From Panacagrimonas sp041603235 (lineage in GTDB: Bacteria > Pseudomonadota > Gammaproteobacteria > Nevskiales > Nevskiaceae): a stretch of 64,000 bases of DNA. This document shows positions 60,969 to 64,000 of this stretch, one piece after another. The stretch's first letter is position 1. The number at the start of each line of letters is the position of its first letter. The DNA is taken from positions 41,281 to 105,280 of the forward strand of contig JBFIES010000012.1 of the NCBI GenBank assembly GCA_041603235.1, given 5' to 3'. Position numbers and translations under genes: made by a program. The notes under the pieces are model-generated. The model was not told where the DNA came from. It did no database searches and saw nothing but the letters and a program-made list of their open reading frames with translations.

Positions 60969-61664
60969 ATGGCTGACGATCTGAACGTTCGAACTCCTCA
61001 CAATCTACTCGACTGCTGCGCTATCGCTCGACTATCGTCAATACCGCGCAACTCCGGTCGTTTTGAAAACTCGATGACTGAACTAATGGAGTCAGAAGGA
61101 TTCCGGGTGTTCTGCAAAGTGTTGCCCTTCCTGAGCGAGCCGATACTTGCGGTTTGGCCGACGGACAAGGACCTTCTGTCTTCAATTCAGGGGAGGTCGA
61201 CGGAAGTGGAGGGCGCCCTTGACTCCGCGTTTACCAAGCTCGCCTCGCTGGACAAAAGGGATACCGAATCGCAGGGCGCAAGGGTGCTCGCTTCGCTGGT
61301 ATCAACCTCCAAATTAGGAGTCGTGGAACCGCACAAGCTTATCCACCCTGATGGGCGTGTAGTGACTGGACGACGCGACGCGACCTCTAATCAAAATAGT
61401 CCGCCATCATTGGCGGAGATTCGCGATGTGAGAATTAATAGTTCTCAGAATAAAGTCTCTGCGAACTTGGATGGAAAACATCAAGACATTTCAATAAGAC
61501 TTCAAGAGGAAACCCCTACCCTGAGGAAGCAACTGGAAGCTTGGTCCCCCGCCGTCGCGGACAAGATTAGAATTCTGATCTATCGTCCCAAGAAAGGGCG
61601 CCCTTATATTTTATTGCGCGATCTCATCGACATATTAATGGACCTTGGGGATCCATCGAACTGA
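60969..61664 (+). CDS. Unknown protein next to the giant recombinase
   Basis: A 231-residue soluble protein, not recognised. No signal peptide or membrane segment. The N-terminal half is helical (SMTELMESEGFRVFCKVLPFLSEP, ...VEGALDSAFTKLASLDKRD), the middle is polar and probably disordered (GRRDATSNQNSPPS), and the C-terminal part has mixed strands and helices ending in a hydrophobic helix (YILLRDLIDILMDLGD). GGAG stands six bases before the ATG, and only 87 bases separate it from the recombinase stop, so they are likely one transcription unit. It may be an accessory or directionality factor, but that is only context. Confidence 0.6.
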   Translation: MADDLNVRTPHNLLDCCAIARLSSIPRNSGRFENSMTELMESEGFRVFCKVLPFLSEPILAVWPTDKDLLSSIQGRSTEVEGALDSAFTKLASLDKRDTESQGARVLASLVSTSKLGVVEPHKLIHPDGRVVTGRRDATSNQNSPPSLAEIRDVRINSSQNKVSANLDGKHQDISIRLQEETPTLRKQLEAWSPAVADKIRILIYRPKKGRPYILLRDLIDILMDLGDPSN

Positions 61665-62001
61665 ACTGCGGAGCCTCTTAAGCGCCGACAATAGTCATCT
61701 TGGTCGACGTCGTAATTCGTTTCCAACAGGGCCGACGCGCCGCGGTTTCTTTCGGTTCGAGGACATGCCTGACGCGAAATGATCGACGACACGCATGTAG
61801 GAAGCAAACCAGCGATCGATGGCCGCTTTTCTCTGCGAGATGGGGGGAAGACTGTGCCGTCACGCCTATCTCTTGATTGTCGTGGCTTCGGCCTGTGTGG
61901 TGCGCAGTTTAATGGCTGGCATCAATGTGAGCATTTCGAATGCACTGTCCTCGTCCGCGGATGTGATGCTTCCGTGTCGCGCGGACAGGCGCCTGCCTTG
62001 G
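61665..62001. other. Gap without a supported gene
   Basis: About 340 bases between the recombinase partner gene and a convergent lipoprotein gene. Small open frames on both strands show no family likeness or ribosome binding site. No terminator with a T run was seen. Confidence 0.5.
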
Positions 62002-62424
62002 CTATTGGGCTCTTTCCATGGACTCGGCGACCCAGCCGTTCTCTGATTTGATCATCTGAACCTTGATGGACTGTGGAAACTTGTCGCCAGCCTTCCAGTT
62101 TCCGTACAACGCTTTCATGGCCATCATCGCGACGTTGTTCTGCATCTCGAGCATGCGGTTGCCATTCGACTCTTCAGCCATCATCTGGGCAAATTCATCA
62201 GCGCTCTTGACGAGCACCATGTCGTAGGTGACGTGGGCTAGGTAGCGGGCTTTCGATTCTTGGAAGCCGTTAACCTGTTTGAAGTTGGCAACGTCAATCA
62301 ACTCGCGGCCACCCTCGTCATACACACTTTCCATGACGGCTTTCTCGATGGTGCTTTCACTTGGTTTGGAGGAGCACGCGGCCAGCAGAAGGGTGCTGAG
62401 TGAAAACATGACGATTCTGAGCAT
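62002..62424 (-). CDS. Small lipoprotein of unknown function
   Basis: A 140-residue protein starting at the ATG at 62424. A type II signal peptide (MLRIVMFSLSTLLLAAC) ends in the lipobox LAAC with Ser next, so it is probably sorted to the outer membrane. The mature part is a compact alpha/beta domain: an N-terminal helix (STIEKAVMESVYDEGGRELIDVANFKQVNG), strands (ARYLAHVTYDMVLVKS), a Met-rich helix (MLEMQNNVAMMAMKALYG) and strands to the end (KVQMIKSENGWVAES). It looks like the small "DUF-type" lipoproteins with NTF2- or PepSY-like folds but no family is certain. The frame extends 340 bases upstream with non-natural sequence. Confidence 0.7.
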   Translation of the reverse strand: MLRIVMFSLSTLLLAACSSKPSESTIEKAVMESVYDEGGRELIDVANFKQVNGFQESKARYLAHVTYDMVLVKSADEFAQMMAEESNGNRMLEMQNNVAMMAMKALYGNWKAGDKFPQSIKVQMIKSENGWVAESMERAQ

Positions 62425-62841
62425 GGGAAGTCCGGTATAGATGAAAGGTGGTGATGCGCATAGCCGAAGGATATGTTCGCTCTGGGGAGAACGCCAGATG
62501 CGAGCGGTGGTCGCTTGGGTATGGCTTGAGGGAGGGTTGCGTCGAGAAAAAGGTGCGATTATCCGGCCAAAAGGCAAAGGAGTCCGTGGACGCGAAGACC
62601 GGAGCCTCAACCCTTGCGAGTGCTCCGACATGCAGCAACTGCGAGTCTCTGCTTGGCAATGGCGCTGGCGTAACTGCTTTGAGCTCAAAAAGCGGGATTC
62701 ATACCGGCGTCGATGTTTGGACGCGGCAGTACTTGAGGGTGCTTCTTGCTCTCTAGCGATCAATTGTTTTCGGGCTAAGCCCTTCCGTGACGGCGAGGAT
62801 CGCGCCAGCGCCGTCAGCTAACGGGCTGAAGCGCGTTCGTG
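62425..62841. other. Gap without a supported gene
   Basis: About 415 bases upstream of the lipoprotein and downstream of the small basic-protein gene. Three overlapping open frames exist, but their translations are unnatural and lack ribosome binding sites. The lipoprotein promoter should be here. Confidence 0.5.
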
Positions 62842-63186
62842 TCAGTCTCGAGGCATGCGTCGCCTTGATGTTTGGCCTTTCGTGCTTCTTCGAAACACGG
62901 ATTTCGGAAGCGGCACTTGAACCGTCTTCTGACGCATTTCGGCCAGGAACTCTTCAAGATTGCTGATGCCGGTCATCATCCTCGCGTTGAGGCGATTTCC
63001 GATGTAGTCACGCAGGGCTTGATGGATCAGGGCGGATTCGTTCATCCGCAGTTCTTCAGCTGCTCTGCGCAGGGTGGCGCGGGTCACACCGGAAACCGAA
63101 TCCTTGGCACGACACCGGAAGATCACGGTGTTCTCATTGTGTGATTGACGGCCTTTCTGGGCGGGGGCTTTGAATGATTTGTTCAT
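62842..63186 (-). CDS. Small basic protein, possibly DNA-binding (ribbon-helix-helix-like)
   Basis: A 114-residue, strongly basic protein starting at the ATG at 63186, which has AAGGAG seven bases upstream. A short strand (NTVIFRCRA) is followed by two helices (RATLRRAAEELRMNESALIHQALRDYIGNRL), the order seen in ribbon-helix-helix DNA-binding proteins, and then a polar, basic tail (RRSTKGQTSRRRMPRD). It could be a plasmid- or phage-type regulator, but no family was recognised. It follows the two tiny CxxC genes on the same strand after 167 bases. A longer frame to 63357 gives an unnatural N-terminus. Confidence 0.6.
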   Translation of the reverse strand: MNKSFKAPAQKGRQSHNENTVIFRCRAKDSVSGVTRATLRRAAEELRMNESALIHQALRDYIGNRLNARMMTGISNLEEFLAEMRQKTVQVPLPKSVFRRSTKGQTSRRRMPRD

Positions 63187-63353
63187 GGTGACTCCTTTTC
63201 TCAGGATATTTGGGAATGGGCATGTCGGATCGGTGCAAGGCGTGGATTCCGACGGAGGAATTGCGGGGCATCCAGGTCTTACAGGCCATGAGTTATTTTC
63301 GGAGCCCAGCGGGTAGTAACTGGCCGGCGATCGGCGAAGCGGAAAGCGAGCCA

Positions 63354-63566
63354 TCACCTCGTCAACTCATCGAACGCCGACTGACACGTCACGATGTGAC
63401 CATCGGGATCCATGTAACGGAATTTGTACCCCGGCCAGCGATCACCGCGCTTACCTCGCTCGGTGATCTGGCGAAGGCTGCGGAGGAAGGGCCGAATCCG
63501 GGTCAGGCACTTCTCAGCACATCGCGGACACAAATCCAGTCGCTGGATCTGCTCGTGTTCGCGCAC
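63354..63566 (-). CDS. Tiny protein with CPRCAEKC motif
   Basis: A 70-residue frame from GTG at 63566, one base after the stop of the upstream small gene, which suggests translational coupling. It contains CPRCAEKC (residues 13-20), a possible zinc-binding knuckle, then a basic helix (LTRIRPFLRSLRQITERGKR) and a short strand region with a final cysteine (DGHIVTCQSAFDEL). The function is unknown; zinc-binding regulators of this size are common in phages and plasmids. The ORF can be extended upstream in frame only through the neighbouring gene. Confidence 0.45.
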   Translation of the reverse strand: MREHEQIQRLDLCPRCAEKCLTRIRPFLRSLRQITERGKRGDRWPGYKFRYMDPDGHIVTCQSAFDELTR

Positions 63567-63567
63567 G

Positions 63568-63723
63568 TCAATCGAAATGAATGGCGAGCTCGCCCGCGAT
63601 CTGAATGGCCTTCGCGGGGTCTGCCAGGGCCGCCTTGGTTTGCTCCACGCGGAAGCCACAGTGATCGCATACGGCACCGACGAGGTTCGGCGCCAAAGGG
63701 TGGTGGCTGTCAATGATTTTCAT
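63568..63723 (-). CDS. Tiny protein with CDHC motif
   Basis: A 51-residue frame (MKIIDSHHPLAPNLVGAVCDHCGF...) from the ATG at 63723, with GGAG seven bases upstream; another ATG six bases earlier has too short a spacer. It carries two histidines near the start and CDHC at residues 19-22, a possible zinc site, followed by a helix rich in Ala and Lys (VEQTKAALADPAKAIQIAGELAIHF). It is below usual ORF cut-offs, but amino-acid usage is natural, the ribosome binding site is good, and it couples to the next small CxxC gene. Function unknown. Confidence 0.5.
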   Translation of the reverse strand: MKIIDSHHPLAPNLVGAVCDHCGFRVEQTKAALADPAKAIQIAGELAIHFD

Positions 63724-63887
63724 CTGCATTCTCCAGTTTTGGACGCAACTCAGGTGTGCGTCGTCTAAAAAAGGAAAATGTGTCGGGACAGGGGCCTCGA
63801 TGGATGAGCGATGTTATCTCATTGGCGTTGGTGCGCGCATTCCAATGGATGCGGGTGGATGTAATGACCCAGCGGAATCTGCACAGG

Positions 63888-64000
63888 TCAGGCTGCTAAT
63901 TTGAAAGTATCTGCGGGTGTTTTCATCTTCAATGCTTGGTGCGGTCTCCTGTTGTTGTAGAAACTGATCCAGTCGCCGATCACGCGATTGGCATGCTGAA
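63888..64000 (-). mobile_element. 3' end of an IS3-family transposase gene, cut by the window edge
   Basis: The minus strand encodes the C-terminus QHANRVIGDWISFYNNRRPH followed by QALKMKTPADTFKLAA and a stop, the typical ending of the IS3-family OrfB (DDE transposase), whose YNNxRPHxAL block is near-invariant. The catalytic DDE residues lie beyond the window. The end of the insertion sequence is probably near 63860 (TGTAATGACCC), since IS3 elements end in TG/CA, but the exact boundary cannot be fixed from one end. Confidence 0.85.

Noticed and set aside
55746..61664. A gamma-mobile-trio (GmtX/Y/Z) island
   Set aside because: The large recombinase and an unknown partner recall that layout, but only two candidate genes are seen and I cannot identify GmtX, GmtY or GmtZ motifs from memory. 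A profile search would decide.
62441..62821. Overlapping plus-strand frames of 102-126 residues
   Set aside because: No ribosome binding site, unnatural composition, and overlap in several frames; more likely non-coding DNA.
62842..63186. Toxin-antitoxin module
   Set aside because: The basic protein could be an antitoxin-like regulator, but no toxin gene overlaps or follows it.
63210..63716. 168-residue plus-strand frame over the small-gene cassette
   Set aside because: Its translation is unnatural, while the minus-strand small genes have ribosome binding sites and coupling.
1..64000. CRISPR array, rRNA operon or replication origin
   Set aside because: No regularly spaced repeats, no rRNA-like sequence and no DnaA-box cluster were seen.

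Overview
This is a 64 kb stretch of a moderately GC-rich gammaproteobacterial chromosome. Evidence for that placement: an Escherichia coli-type complex I operon with fused nuoCD and the order A-B-CD-E-F-G-H-I-J-K-L-M-N, a homodimeric-type aceE with a two-lipoyl aceF, ubiK, speA/speE, a TorF-type porin and an FkbO/Hyg5 (XanB2-like) chorismatase. The mix (Baeyer-Villiger monooxygenase, GH9 hydrolase, chorismatase, DUF2126 transglutaminase) would suit a Nevskiales or Xanthomonadales-like lineage, but this is inference and no rRNA is present to confirm it.

Layout. 1-2.3 kb: two outer-membrane porins. The first follows a leader whose predicted fold hides its Shine-Dalgarno site; the second follows a good sigma-54 promoter. 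2.3-5.5 kb: comM, ubiK and a Na+/H+ antiporter-type protein on the minus strand. 5.6-9.7 kb: a four-gene Gld-like ABC export/auxiliary operon. 9.7-14.2 kb: an amino-acid dehydrogenase and a 1,093-residue transglutaminase/DUF2126 protein. 14.3-29.1 kb: the complete 13-gene nuo operon. 29.2-31.7 kb: rimB-rimK-deacylase, a set that probably acts on glutamate tails of ribosomal protein S6. 31.8-37.6 kb: a class III cyclase lacking its usual catalytic arginine, then aceE-aceF, with a divergent LysR regulator. 38.6-45.8 kb: small hypothetical, stress-type and DUF genes and the divergent polyamine pair speA/speE. 45.9-54.9 kb: a Baeyer-Villiger monooxygenase, a GH9 glycosidase, mdh, the chorismatase, an RluA-type pseudouridine synthase, a GST and trhO.

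55.1 kb to the end: an accessory region. It starts at a 45-base 3' half of a tRNA-Arg(CCG) gene on the minus strand (55138-55182), read here as the distal attachment site of an integrated element. Next come about 140 bases dense in inverted and direct repeats, then a giant C-terminal tyrosine recombinase (about 1,700 residues), a partner gene of unknown function, a lipoprotein, a three-gene cassette of very small proteins (two with CxxC motifs, one basic helix-forming) and the 3' end of an IS3-family transposase that runs off the window. The polarity of the tRNA fragment predicts that the element extends past position 64000 to an intact tRNA-Arg gene. The strongest candidates for something undescribed are this recombinase and its att/arm region, and the structured porin leader.
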